A stretch of DNA of 20,976 nucleotides. Source: Candidatus Peregrinibacteria bacterium. Its GTDB lineage: Bacteria; Patescibacteriota; Gracilibacteria; UBA1369; UBA12463. Below the pieces are notes generated by a model. It was not told the DNA's origin. It searched no databases and saw only the letters and a program-made list of their open reading frames with translations. The number at the start of each line of letters is the position of its first letter. Positions within the stretch are counted from its first letter, which is position 1. Shown here piece after piece: positions 12,823 through 20,946 of the stretch. The stretch spans positions 1-20,976 of the forward strand of contig JACRIA010000084.1 of the NCBI GenBank assembly GCA_016215735.1, written 5' to 3'. Both the position numbers and the translations under genes were made by a program.

Positions 12823-14508
12823 TTAATATTTAAGTTCTTGCAAATACCCCTCAACTTCCTTGTCAATCTGGGTTCTTTCCCTTTCTAATTCTTTTAAGTT
12901 TCTCCAAACCTCACTTACATTAATTTTTTCCTCTTCCTCTCCATTTTCGATATATCGGCGAACATTCAGATTAAATTCATTCTCTTTAATTTCTTTTAGA
13001 TCAACGATATGAGCGAATTTTTCGATATCTTTGTAGTCATCATAAGCATTTACGATTTTATCAATATCCTTTTTTCTCAGGCTGTTCTGATTTTTGCCTT
13101 CCGCATAATCTTTTTCAGCATCAATGAAGAGGATTTTACCTTTTTTATTTTCTGGTTTGTTTTTATTGAAAATCAGGACGCAAACCGGAATACCAACGCC
13201 ATAAAAGAGTTTTGAAGGCATTGCTATAACCGCTTCAATCAGATCATTTTTTAAAATTTGTTCACGAATCCTGCCTTCGCTGCCACCCCTGAAAAGCACT
13301 CCATGCGGGAGCACAACTCCGGCGCGGCCATCTTCTTTCATTGATTTGATGATATGTAGTATAAAGGCATAATCCGCGTTTTTCTTCGGCGGCATGTCGT
13401 AGCCTTCCAGTCTTCCGTAGCGATTTGCTTTGAAAAACTCATCCGGCCAGTCTTTTATGGAGTATGGAGGATTTGCGACCACAATATCAAACTGCTTCAA
13501 AGCTCCAAAATCATCCAGAAATTGAGGGTCTTGCAGAGTATCTCCGCGTCTGATGTCTGCGGCATCCAGACCGTGCAAAAACATATTTATCTTCGCTATT
13601 GCGAAAGTTCCCAGATTTATCTCCTGGCCATACAGATAGAGGGTGTTGGCAATTTTTTCATCGGTTTTTTCTCTTAAATGAAGATAAGATTCAAGAAGGA
13701 AGCCACCTGAGCCAACCGTAGGATCATAAATATGATCTTTCTCGCGCGGCTTCAAAATATTTATAATGACGCGTTCAATTTCACGGGGAGTGTAGAATTC
13801 GCCACCTTTTTTCCCTGCATCAGCCGCAAATTGTTTTATGAGATATTCATATGCGTCGCCAAGCAGATCTGAATTTATATAATTACTGCCAAAATTATAT
13901 TGTGAGAAGTGATTGATAAGTCTCTGCAGGGTATCATTTGGGAATTTGTGTTTGTTGGCGAAATCCAGATCATCAAATATTCTGTCGAGTTTTGGACTGT
14001 TGGCGTTTGTAAGTTTTGCAAAAATTTCATTCAACTTTTGTCCAATATTGTCTGCCTGTTGTTCAATTACCGTCCATTTACAATCTCCCGGAACCTGAAA
14101 GCGATGGTTGTAGTCGGCTTTCGCAAGATTTTTATCGTTAAATTCATCCATTACTTTTTGATATTCTTCATCCCATACGTCGCTGATGCGTTTATAAAAA
14201 AGCAGTCCAAAAATGTATTTTTTGTAATCCGAGCTGTCAATCTTTCCCCTTAAAATATCCGCGCTTTTCCACAAGAATTGCTCAAGCTGTTGGAGGGTAA
14301 GCCTACTTCCCATTTTATCAATTATCGTTTCGATATCTGCCGGACGGTATCTGCGATCTTGTCTATTGCCAACTCTCAATGGTACAAGTAGTCCTTTCTT
14401 TTCCCAATTTCGCAAAGTGTCCTGATGAATGCCGAAAATGTCAGACACTTGTCCTATTGAAAGTAGGTCGGGCATGTCTTTTAACTGCTTTCTGATTTCT
14501 TTTTTCAT
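12823..14508 (-). CDS. hsdM: Type I DNA methyltransferase HsdM with N-terminal MerR-like HTH
   Basis: The 561-aa modification subunit uses SAM to methylate adenine within the site chosen by HsdS. Residues 12-66 (LLSIGQVSDIFGIHQDTLRNWEKKGLL to RRYRPADIETI) are a MerR-type helix-turn-helix not found in standard HsdM. The HsdM N-terminal helical domain follows (about 72-235), then GEFYTPREI (236-244), SAM motif I DPTVGSGGF (262-270, with TV where AC is usual) and catalytic NPPY (346-349). Without the extension the length is typical. Start at 14508: the promoter lies 37-65 nt upstream, and starting further in would lose the HTH. It is first in the operon, so the HTH could let the protein control its own operon; that is inference. 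Confidence 0.94.
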   Translation of the reverse strand: MKKEIRKQLKDMPDLLSIGQVSDIFGIHQDTLRNWEKKGLLVPLRVGNRQDRRYRPADIETIIDKMGSRLTLQQLEQFLWKSADILRGKIDSSDYKKYIFGLLFYKRISDVWDEEYQKVMDEFNDKNLAKADYNHRFQVPGDCKWTVIEQQADNIGQKLNEIFAKLTNANSPKLDRIFDDLDFANKHKFPNDTLQRLINHFSQYNFGSNYINSDLLGDAYEYLIKQFAADAGKKGGEFYTPREIERVIINILKPREKDHIYDPTVGSGGFLLESYLHLREKTDEKIANTLYLYGQEINLGTFAIAKINMFLHGLDAADIRRGDTLQDPQFLDDFGALKQFDIVVANPPYSIKDWPDEFFKANRYGRLEGYDMPPKKNADYAFILHIIKSMKEDGRAGVVLPHGVLFRGGSEGRIREQILKNDLIEAVIAMPSKLFYGVGIPVCVLIFNKNKPENKKGKILFIDAEKDYAEGKNQNSLRKKDIDKIVNAYDDYKDIEKFAHIVDLKEIKENEFNLNVRRYIENGEEEEKINVSEVWRNLKELERERTQIDKEVEGYLQELKY

Positions 14509-14544
14509 AATATTCCAAAGATATTATTTATTTAAACAAACCCA

Positions 14545-14573
14545 AGAATACAGATGAAAAATTAAAAAGTCAA
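14545..14573 (-). promoter_or_regulatory. Promoter of the R-M operon
   Basis: On the minus strand TTGACT (14573-14568), a 17-bp spacer and TATTCT (14550-14545). It predicts a start near 14538 and a leader of about 30 nt before hsdM. It is the only strong promoter I see for the eight-gene operon. Confidence 0.7.
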
Positions 14574-14619
14574 TAGAAATTTCTTTCATAGGTTATCATA
14601 GGTAAGGACAGCCAAAAAA

Positions 14620-16806
14620 TTAATACGTCACATCCAGTCTGCCCTGATTCGTATCGCCGAGATAGAAATGGAAGTTTAATGTCGCGCCGATTTTGGTTGC
14701 TGTAAAATCTCCGTTTGCGTTGCTGTCTATTTTGTATCCGAGAGTTATCATAGCGGCGCTGATTTTATTTATGTCGTCTTTTGTCACAAGCCGTTTAAAT
14801 CTGTATGCAACCCATCCGCTGATGTCATTGTCCCACAACTTTACTTCGTTATTGAATACTCCTTTTAAAATAGGCATTAATTCATTGTTTACCTTTTTTC
14901 CTTTTTCGGTCGCGGCTTCTATTTCTTTAGTTTCTTCGTATTTCATTTGAGGTCGTGTTTTTGTTGCAACGGCGCTGCCTGCAGTGTCGCTTTTGGCTGT
15001 TATACTGCAAAATTTAACATTATAGGTTTTGGCTTCCGAAGCAATTGTGTTTATACCTTTTTTATCACCTACCTTAATTTTTCTAACAATATTATCTATT
15101 GGATATGACTGCAGCAATTTTGGCGAGTTTAATTTGTTGGCAACGATATAAGAGCTTACATCACTGCTTTCTGTGTCGCTGAAATCTGCAACAAGGCCGT
15201 TATCATTGCCCAAATTTCCATTGGCATCCAATTTCATAATCATTGCTTCAGTGTATTCTACCCATGCACCGAGGCTTTTGTATTTAATTCCGGTGTGCCA
15301 AGTTCCAGCTATCGCGTATCCGGAATCAGCAGTTTGAATTATGTCGTAGCCATACAGGTTTTTTGTTATGCCTATTTTCTTTCCCCATTGATATTTAAAA
15401 TTTGCATCTGTTTTTACTAAGATAATGTTTTTAGCTTCAAATGGGGCATTTGTCGCCTCAATAGTGTCGCTAATTTTTTCCAATTCTTTTTTGGATGCTG
15501 GTGTTTCGGGACTCATTATTGGGTATTTTTTATAATATTCATTCATCATTTCTTCGGCTGCTTTTGCGCGTTCAGCAATCTGTTGATTTTCAATAGCGAG
15601 AACATTTCCCATGATTATATATCCGCCGTCTTTTGTTTTTTCTATTACAGGGTCTTCCAGATATTTTTTGAGTTTGAGAGTTCTTGCCCACTGAAATTTG
15701 CCTTTTTGATCTACTTTAACGGCTACAAAACTTAATTCTTTGCCGGCATTTTTTGTCAATTCTTTAAGTTCATCTGCTGATAAACTAGCGGAATAAAAAT
15801 TTCCTAAAGCCATATATCCGCCATCATTGGTTTGCTCAGCCGTGAAGAAAGTTCCGAAAGGCAAATGCATTTTATTAGGAGTTCCTACTTTGAGGCTTTT
15901 GTCAGGGTTCATTGTCAAATTCGGGATTTCAAGCGGCACGCTTTCCAGTCCGGTTGCCCATTCGTAATCTCCGTTTTTATTTAATTTTACAAGAGCGGGC
16001 ACATTCTGATTATTTTCATCTACCAGTTTGATATTACCGATTAAAATATAACCGTTGTCTTTTGTTTGTTCCGCGAATTTGACTGGGAATTGTTCGTCAG
16101 CATCAATTTCTTTAAGCCAATTGGTTTCGCCATTGGTGTTAAAATTCCCCAAAAACATTATGTGCATTACATCAGCGACATCCGGTTGGCCGGTTAATTT
16201 TCCAGTTGATCCAGACATCACAAATCCTCCATCTTTTGTAGGGAGAAGTTTAGCCGGGGTGTCTATACTTTGTTGGCTTACTGTTCTTGTCCAGATGGGA
16301 TTTCCTTTACTATCAATTTTTACTACCAAATTATCTCCTTGTCCCTCAAGTTCTGCCTGTTCCTCATCTGTTCTAAATTCGCCAGCAACTTCTCCAGCCG
16401 CGACATAATTTCCATCTGTTAGTTGAGTAATTGCATAGCCGTCTGAACCGCAATTATTATAAAGTTTGCTCCATTCTTTGCTCCCATTTTTGTCAGCTTT
16501 GATCCAAAACATACTATAGCCGCACATTGATTCGTTAGGATTAACAGTGTGTCCTGTGATGACATATTTGCCGTCTTTTGTTTGCGCTATTCCGTAAGTA
16601 TCTGTCAGTTCTTTGACGCGATATGATTTTATGAATGTAGTCGTTTTTACTGTTTGGCATTTGTTTTTTATTGCGGAAACAACGCTGTTTAGATAGTTTC
16701 TCGTGTCAGGAAGATATAACAAAAACGCGGAGACAAAAATCACTGCTATTGCAATCGCAAAAATATATATTTTTTTACTGCGCCAGCAGCAAACTTGTTT
16801 ACGCAT
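14620..16806 (-). CDS. Membrane-anchored seven-repeat beta-propeller-like protein
   Basis: A 728-aa protein with one N-terminal hydrophobic segment (about 13-32) after a basic start, so it is an anchored or secreted envelope protein. Seven repeats of the form Q-T-x-D-G-G-Y-hydrophobic-G occur at about 74-86, 127-138, 189-199, 247-257, 325-335, 391-400 and 491-501, each followed by a V/IKxDxxGxxxW strand where visible. Spacing is 53-101 residues. This fits a seven-bladed propeller. A helical insertion (about 408-450) sits between blades six and seven. The C-terminal ~190 residues hold two further segments, ending in a small alpha/beta region (SGWVAYRFKRLVTKDDINKI). The start is supported by an AGGAAG Shine-Dalgarno at 16820-16815. 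Probable partner: the lipoprotein gene 35 nt upstream. Ligand unknown. Confidence 0.75.
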   Translation of the reverse strand: MRKQVCCWRSKKIYIFAIAIAVIFVSAFLLYLPDTRNYLNSVVSAIKNKCQTVKTTTFIKSYRVKELTDTYGIAQTKDGKYVITGHTVNPNESMCGYSMFWIKADKNGSKEWSKLYNNCGSDGYAITQLTDGNYVAAGEVAGEFRTDEEQAELEGQGDNLVVKIDSKGNPIWTRTVSQQSIDTPAKLLPTKDGGFVMSGSTGKLTGQPDVADVMHIMFLGNFNTNGETNWLKEIDADEQFPVKFAEQTKDNGYILIGNIKLVDENNQNVPALVKLNKNGDYEWATGLESVPLEIPNLTMNPDKSLKVGTPNKMHLPFGTFFTAEQTNDGGYMALGNFYSASLSADELKELTKNAGKELSFVAVKVDQKGKFQWARTLKLKKYLEDPVIEKTKDGGYIIMGNVLAIENQQIAERAKAAEEMMNEYYKKYPIMSPETPASKKELEKISDTIEATNAPFEAKNIILVKTDANFKYQWGKKIGITKNLYGYDIIQTADSGYAIAGTWHTGIKYKSLGAWVEYTEAMIMKLDANGNLGNDNGLVADFSDTESSDVSSYIVANKLNSPKLLQSYPIDNIVRKIKVGDKKGINTIASEAKTYNVKFCSITAKSDTAGSAVATKTRPQMKYEETKEIEAATEKGKKVNNELMPILKGVFNNEVKLWDNDISGWVAYRFKRLVTKDDINKISAAMITLGYKIDSNANGDFTATKIGATLNFHFYLGDTNQGRLDVTY

Positions 16807-16814
16807 ATATCAAT

Positions 16815-16820
16815 CTTCCT
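16815..16820 (-). promoter_or_regulatory. Ribosome binding site of the propeller gene
   Basis: AGGAAG 8 nt before the ATG at 16806. It is one of the few convincing Shine-Dalgarno sequences in the window and fits an internal gene of an operon whose first gene appears leaderless. Confidence 0.6.
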
Positions 16821-16841
16821 ATTGTTAGAACGTGGTGAAGA

Positions 16842-17420
16842 TCATTTAACCTCAACGCTTCTTACTCTGGAATAACACAAATCTTGAGGTTCATTTTTGC
16901 TGGTGTTAACTGGTACTATCATTTTTATAGTAATCAGCCTTTCTTTATTACTAGACTGCAGCGCTTGAAACTGATCGCCTTGAATTATACTTTCTGAATT
17001 TTTGTCATCAGCAAAGTTTTTTGCATAAATTCTTTCCTTTTCCCAACAACCCAATCCAATGGCATAAGGGCCAAAATAAAATTTGTCTTTATTGGAAAAA
17101 ATAAGATTTAAAACCTCAATATTATCAGTATTAGTCTCCTTAAAATATGCATATTTATTATTAGCACACTCTTTTAAACCTAAAGCCGAACAATCTTTCT
17201 CTTCAACTTTTAAATAACCTTTAGCTTCTATCACACCAATAAATCCACCCTTTTTACTATCAAAAAATAAAGGCCTCTCCAATGTTGCCTGCATATCTTT
17301 TATTTGATCTGGACTGATTGTTGATACGACATCTTTTGTTGTTTGCTGGCCTTTACAGCCAAATCCAATTAATAAAAACAAGATAATAACTGATAATATT
17401 TTTATTTTCATGCTGTTCAT
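16842..17420 (-). CDS. Putative lipoprotein
   Basis: A ~192-aa exported protein with a short basic start, a hydrophobic segment and a lipobox-like IGFGC whose cysteine (about residue 22-23) would be lipidated. The lipobox is loose (G-F-G-C rather than L-A-G-C), so plain signal-anchor export is possible. The mature part carries four further cysteines (DCSALGLKEC, LGCWEKE, DLCYSR), which could form disulfides. No known family is recognised. Start: ATG at 17420 is preferred because the -10 box TATAAT ends 7 nt upstream; an ATG at 17423 and one at 17408 are alternatives. The downstream propeller gene follows after 35 nt, so the two probably form an envelope operon. Confidence 0.65.
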   Translation of the reverse strand: MNSMKIKILSVIILFLLIGFGCKGQQTTKDVVSTISPDQIKDMQATLERPLFFDSKKGGFIGVIEAKGYLKVEEKDCSALGLKECANNKYAYFKETNTDNIEVLNLIFSNKDKFYFGPYAIGLGCWEKERIYAKNFADDKNSESIIQGDQFQALQSSNKERLITIKMIVPVNTSKNEPQDLCYSRVRSVEVK

Positions 17421-17427
17421 CATTTAT

Positions 17428-17456
17428 ATTATACGCAATTTCGGTCATTTAGCCAA
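17428..17456 (-). promoter_or_regulatory. Lipoprotein-operon promoter, predicts leaderless mRNA
   Basis: TTGGCT (17456-17451), a 17-bp spacer and a perfect TATAAT (17433-17428). The ATG at 17420 starts 7 nt after the -10 box, the same geometry as at gmk. A 12-bp palindrome ATTCCGCGGAAT lies between this promoter and the upstream gene (17511-17522). Confidence 0.65.
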
Positions 17457-17538
17457 AAACTTTTGCGTTGCCAGGCGCGGGTGTGTTTGGGCAATTGGGC
17501 GAAGAAATAGATTCCGCGGAATTTATAGGTGTTTGAAA

Positions 17539-19605
17539 TTAAGTGGTTTGCGCCGTATATTCTTGCGGTTTCGGAACAATCGTAAGCCAGCTTTCGTATT
17601 CTTTTAATCTTTGCGTGTAATCTTTTTCTGCCGCCTTTTTGAGCGCATCGATTTCTTTTTCCATATCGTTTTCTCCCTTTGTGACAGTAGAAATCAAACT
17701 TTCATAAGCTGTTTTTTTCGGCGCGAACTCTTCCCTCATTTTTCTTTGTAATTTTCCGGATTTTACGGAAAGCAACAAATCAAACAATTCTTTGCTTGCG
17801 GGCCCCATTTTTCCGGTATGTTCATGGTCAAACACGATTAATTCCTGATATTTATCTTCTTTGATTTCGTCTGTTTTTCGATCAGCTTCGCCCATTTGTA
17901 TTTGATGCATTGATGTAATCGCCGCTGCCGTGCCTGTTGCGATAGGCTCTACCCTTTTAAGATTTTTTGCTGTTTCTAAATATTCTTTTTTGACATTGTC
18001 TCTGGTGTCGCTTGCGATATTTTTGGCAAGTTTTTGGAGCGTTGGCATGATTTTCTCGATTTCTTCACAGGTTAGCGTTTCTTTTAACAATTTCTTTACT
18101 TCATCTATTTCGGTTGTTTTATCCATCAGCATTTCTATTGCTTTCAATTGATTGGGATCTTTCGTTGCTATCGAATAAAGCAGTATTTCCAGAGGATTGA
18201 TTTGACGTTCTTCGGTTTCCCAGCCGAGTTCATTTGCCGCAAGCGTAAGCGAAGTTTTTCTCGTAATGCTGTCGAGAATTGTTCCGTGGTGCAGAGACGG
18301 GGTTATGATTTTTTTGCTTCCGTTTTTCATTGTTAATATGAAAAGAACGCTCGATGCGTGCGATTCTTCCGTGCGGTCTCCTTTTCTGTTTGTGTATATT
18401 ACTCCGGCCATTCCTTTTTTAGCGGTTTTATGCAAAAGGCGCACAGGGCGCGCGTAATTCCCCACGGCTTTTGCCATTCCTTCGGGTGAATGTTCTACAG
18501 TTCTCGATCTTTTGAGTGCCATAAAGAAGACCTTTACTCCGGGCTTGAAATAACTTTCAGCGCTTCCTATTGGTACAGCCGTTATAGTCATCATAAATTT
18601 TCCTGAAGTGTCAGCGTGCATTTTTTCGCCATGATCAAAGAAACAAGGCCTGATGTAAAGCCTTCCTTTGCCATAATCCGGAATGTATTTCCAATTTGCT
18701 CTTATTGTATCTATTACCATTTTTGTATATAGATCTTTGAATTTTTCGAATCTTTTTGCTTCATCTTCTTCGGTTTCTAGATCAGGGAACATATCGTAAA
18801 TTTTTCCTCCTTCGTACATTCTTTTAATATGTTCATCGAGCCTGAAGATAACAACTTGTCCGTCTTCGGTTTTTTCAACTCCTATTCCTTCAAAAAGGCC
18901 TGTGCCGTATTGCTTGATTTGTTCAAGCGGATAACATTCGTAGGTGGTATTTGGAATCATAATAGGGCCGTCCCACGCGCCGTTTTCTGTTGTGGCGACT
19001 GATATGTGCGTTGTATGACTGAATTTATCTGTGAATCCGAGTCCTTCTTCTCTTTCTTTCGGATTTTTGCTGCATCCTTTTTCAGCAGCTTTTTTTACTT
19101 TATCGACATCAAGCGGCGGTATAAAATTACAAGCCCTAAAATATTTGGGGCATTTTACGAGAGAAATGAATGCGCCTTTTGGCAGGCTTTCCAGCTGGAT
19201 TAATTTCTCGTCAATAGGCCAGACAGGCGCGCCGTATCTGTCTTTTGAATGCAGCCTTATTGTTGGAACCAGCCCTTTTGACATCAGCATTCTTGATTGC
19301 GCCTGAAAATAGGGGAGCGTGTTTATTGAAAAATAATATTCTTTTGTTTCAGAGGTTTCTGCGGTTTTAATTATATTATCTACTCTTTCTGACAATCCAC
19401 GCAGCGGTTTGTATTCTTCTCCTTGGTTTATTCTGGTAACAGTTTCTTTTAGCACAGCATCAACAATATCGTATCGATTTTGAGGTCTCGAATCCATATT
19501 TCTTCTTTCTTCTCCTGTGTAATTTGTGTCTATCAGGTTTTGATTATATTCCGGATAATCCGGTCGGTTGATATAATCCGCAGGGTCTTTTTTCTCAAGA
19601 GCCAT
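17539..19605 (-). CDS. Expanded branched-chain-aminotransferase-like protein
   Basis: A 688-aa protein with a fold-type IV PLP aminotransferase core like IlvE/BCAT, which is normally ~310-360 aa. Core landmarks: WDGPIMIP (211-218), YGTGLFEGIG (233-242), FRLDEHIKRM (254-263), YIRPCFF (317-323), the PLP lysine K379 in AKAVGNYARP, TPSLHHGTILDSITR (435-449) and ATGTAAAIT (556-564). Beyond the core it has an N-terminal ~210-residue extension, a helical ~80-residue insertion (about 473-552) before the last core strand, and a ~100-residue helical tail. All core landmarks remain, so catalysis is plausible; the usual E-x-x-x-S-N-I/L-F block reads EESHASSVLF. Start supported by AAAGGA just before the ATG and the promoter at 19662-19635. 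Substrate not determined. Confidence 0.75.
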   Translation of the reverse strand: MALEKKDPADYINRPDYPEYNQNLIDTNYTGEERRNMDSRPQNRYDIVDAVLKETVTRINQGEEYKPLRGLSERVDNIIKTAETSETKEYYFSINTLPYFQAQSRMLMSKGLVPTIRLHSKDRYGAPVWPIDEKLIQLESLPKGAFISLVKCPKYFRACNFIPPLDVDKVKKAAEKGCSKNPKEREEGLGFTDKFSHTTHISVATTENGAWDGPIMIPNTTYECYPLEQIKQYGTGLFEGIGVEKTEDGQVVIFRLDEHIKRMYEGGKIYDMFPDLETEEDEAKRFEKFKDLYTKMVIDTIRANWKYIPDYGKGRLYIRPCFFDHGEKMHADTSGKFMMTITAVPIGSAESYFKPGVKVFFMALKRSRTVEHSPEGMAKAVGNYARPVRLLHKTAKKGMAGVIYTNRKGDRTEESHASSVLFILTMKNGSKKIITPSLHHGTILDSITRKTSLTLAANELGWETEERQINPLEILLYSIATKDPNQLKAIEMLMDKTTEIDEVKKLLKETLTCEEIEKIMPTLQKLAKNIASDTRDNVKKEYLETAKNLKRVEPIATGTAAAITSMHQIQMGEADRKTDEIKEDKYQELIVFDHEHTGKMGPASKELFDLLLSVKSGKLQRKMREEFAPKKTAYESLISTVTKGENDMEKEIDALKKAAEKDYTQRLKEYESWLTIVPKPQEYTAQTT

Positions 19606-19634
19606 ATTCCTTTGATTAAGGATTGGAAAGCTAT

Positions 19635-19662
19635 ATTATCTGAAAATATGTCTTTAAGTCAA
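19635..19662 (-). promoter_or_regulatory. Promoter of the aminotransferase-like gene
   Basis: TTGACT (19662-19657), a 16-bp spacer and GATAAT (19640-19635), giving a leader of about 23 nt that includes AAAGGA (19613-19608). It lies in the gap after the kinase/deaminase gene, so the two need not be co-transcribed. Confidence 0.6.
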
Positions 19663-19676
19663 GAGAATATAAAAAT

Positions 19677-20765
19677 TCAGCCGCGGGAACAGCAAGGCTC
19701 CTTGCATGAGTTTGCGGCTGGCGTGAATCCATGTTTTTTATGGAATCTGCGGCCTTCATAGCGGATGAGTTCTACTACGGCCTGCTGGCCTAGAATTTCT
19801 TTGGCGAGAGGGTCATTGTATTCGCTGTCAAAAACGAGTTTTTTAATGCCGGCGTTTATGATCATTTTTGTGCAAATTACGCACGGCGAGGCATTGCAGT
19901 ACATGGTCGCGCCTTCGATTGATATGCCGAATTTCGCGGCTTGAGTTATCGCGTTTTGTTCAGCGTGAGTTCCGCGGCAGAGTTCGTGGCGCGTGCCGGA
20001 AGGAACATGCAATTTTTCCCTTAAACATCCGCCAAGTTCAGCGCAGTGGGGGATTCCTTTTGGCGCGCCGTTGTATCCGGCTGTTAATTGTTGTTTATCT
20101 TTTGCGACAACAGCGCCTACGTGTCTGCGCAGACAAGTTGATCTCTTTGACCATACATACGCCAATTCCATGAATACTTCGTCAAAAGTCGGCCGATCAG
20201 TTCCATTAAGCAATCCGAAAAAATGATTTAATTTTTGTTTGAGTTCAAGGAGAGCACCCTCGTTTCTTATCACAAAATCAGCGGTGTCAATGCAAGCTGA
20301 AATTTGCTGTCCGGATGCAGGTTCTCCTTCCCCGAATTCGCGATTCAGCGCGCGCTCAATTTCTTTTTTCGATGATTTTTTTTCAGTTGAACGGCCGCGG
20401 AATAGAAGCCTTTTCAGCATTGTTTCTTTTGACGCGAAAATTCCGATTAAATGAAAATCTTGTAGGCGCGACAGTTCTTCGACTTCCGCGGGATTTCTTA
20501 TTCCATCAATGACCCAGTTGTTTTTTCCACCGGCGCTTTTTTCGATTTTTTCGCGGATGCGCTTTCCTAAAATTCCCGAGCCGTATTTTTCCCGCAGGTT
20601 GTTTCCTATGTTTTGCAAATTTTCGCGGCTGTGCGGTTTTTTTCTCTTTGAAGCTTCCTCGCGCACAATATCAGAAAGCGAAATATATTTGAACCCGCGC
20701 TTCATTAATATTTTGGCGAGTTCTCCTTTGCCGCTTCCCATGTATCCTGTGATGCCGACGTACAT
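19677..20765 (-). CDS. Nucleotide kinase-like / dCMP deaminase-like fusion
   Basis: A 362-aa two-domain protein. Residues 1-~187 are a P-loop kinase-like domain: Walker A GYMGSGKG (7-14), SDIVREE (31-37), a WVIDGIRNPAEVE segment (84-96) and a basic lid near 118-127, closest in look to dephospho-CoA or adenylate kinase types. Residues ~190-362 are a zinc deaminase of the dCMP deaminase/ComEB type: HAE (267-269) with catalytic E269, PCVIC (294-298), and the YNGAPKGIPHC substrate block. Deamination of dCMP to dUMP feeds dTMP synthesis. Both active-site sets are intact. The order kinase then deaminase is fixed in one frame without a stop. The kinase substrate is unknown. Promoter immediately upstream. 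Confidence 0.88.
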   Translation of the reverse strand: MYVGITGYMGSGKGELAKILMKRGFKYISLSDIVREEASKRKKPHSRENLQNIGNNLREKYGSGILGKRIREKIEKSAGGKNNWVIDGIRNPAEVEELSRLQDFHLIGIFASKETMLKRLLFRGRSTEKKSSKKEIERALNREFGEGEPASGQQISACIDTADFVIRNEGALLELKQKLNHFFGLLNGTDRPTFDEVFMELAYVWSKRSTCLRRHVGAVVAKDKQQLTAGYNGAPKGIPHCAELGGCLREKLHVPSGTRHELCRGTHAEQNAITQAAKFGISIEGATMYCNASPCVICTKMIINAGIKKLVFDSEYNDPLAKEILGQQAVVELIRYEGRRFHKKHGFTPAANSCKEPCCSRG

Positions 20766-20787
20766 AAAAATAAATTAAGCAACAGGT

Positions 20788-20817
20788 ATTCTATTGCGCG
20801 GACACGTGTTTTGTAAA
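20788..20817 (-). promoter_or_regulatory. Promoter of the kinase/deaminase gene
   Basis: TTTACA (20817-20812), an 18-bp spacer and TAGAAT (20793-20788). The predicted start near 20781 leaves a leader of about 16 nt, with no clear Shine-Dalgarno. Confidence 0.6.
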
Positions 20818-20891
20818 GGAGATATTTTAAGAGGCAATTCTTGGATACACAGATCGTTATCACCTCCGGAAGGAACTTAAAGGAATATTCA

Positions 20892-20946
20892 AGAGGATAG
20901 GAGTAAAGTGGAGAAGAAATATCACCACATTTAACCACTATCCTCT
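20892..20946. repeat. Inverted repeat at the right edge
   Basis: AGAGGATAG (20892-20900) and CTATCCTCT (20938-20946) form a perfect 9-bp inverted repeat with a 37-nt centre that itself contains GTGG/CCAC. It ends directly before an ATG at 20947 that opens a plus-strand frame (MKLYHRMKEE) running off the window. It may be an operator or leader hairpin, or unrelated to that frame. Confidence 0.4.

Noticed and set aside
17511..17522. Palindrome ATTCCGCGGAAT as a terminator
   Set aside because: A loop-free 12-bp palindrome without a following U-tract is a poor terminator; it is noted only as a possible protein site.
20859..20867. ATCACCTCC on the plus strand, resembling the 3' end of 16S rRNA, or a strong Shine-Dalgarno on the minus strand
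   Set aside because: The flanks do not match 16S rRNA, and on the minus strand the next GTG opens a frame that stops after seven codons.
20705..20938. A 77-codon minus-strand open frame
   Set aside because: It overlaps the start of the kinase/deaminase gene and its promoter, has no recognisable content and no fitting start signal; it looks like a chance frame.
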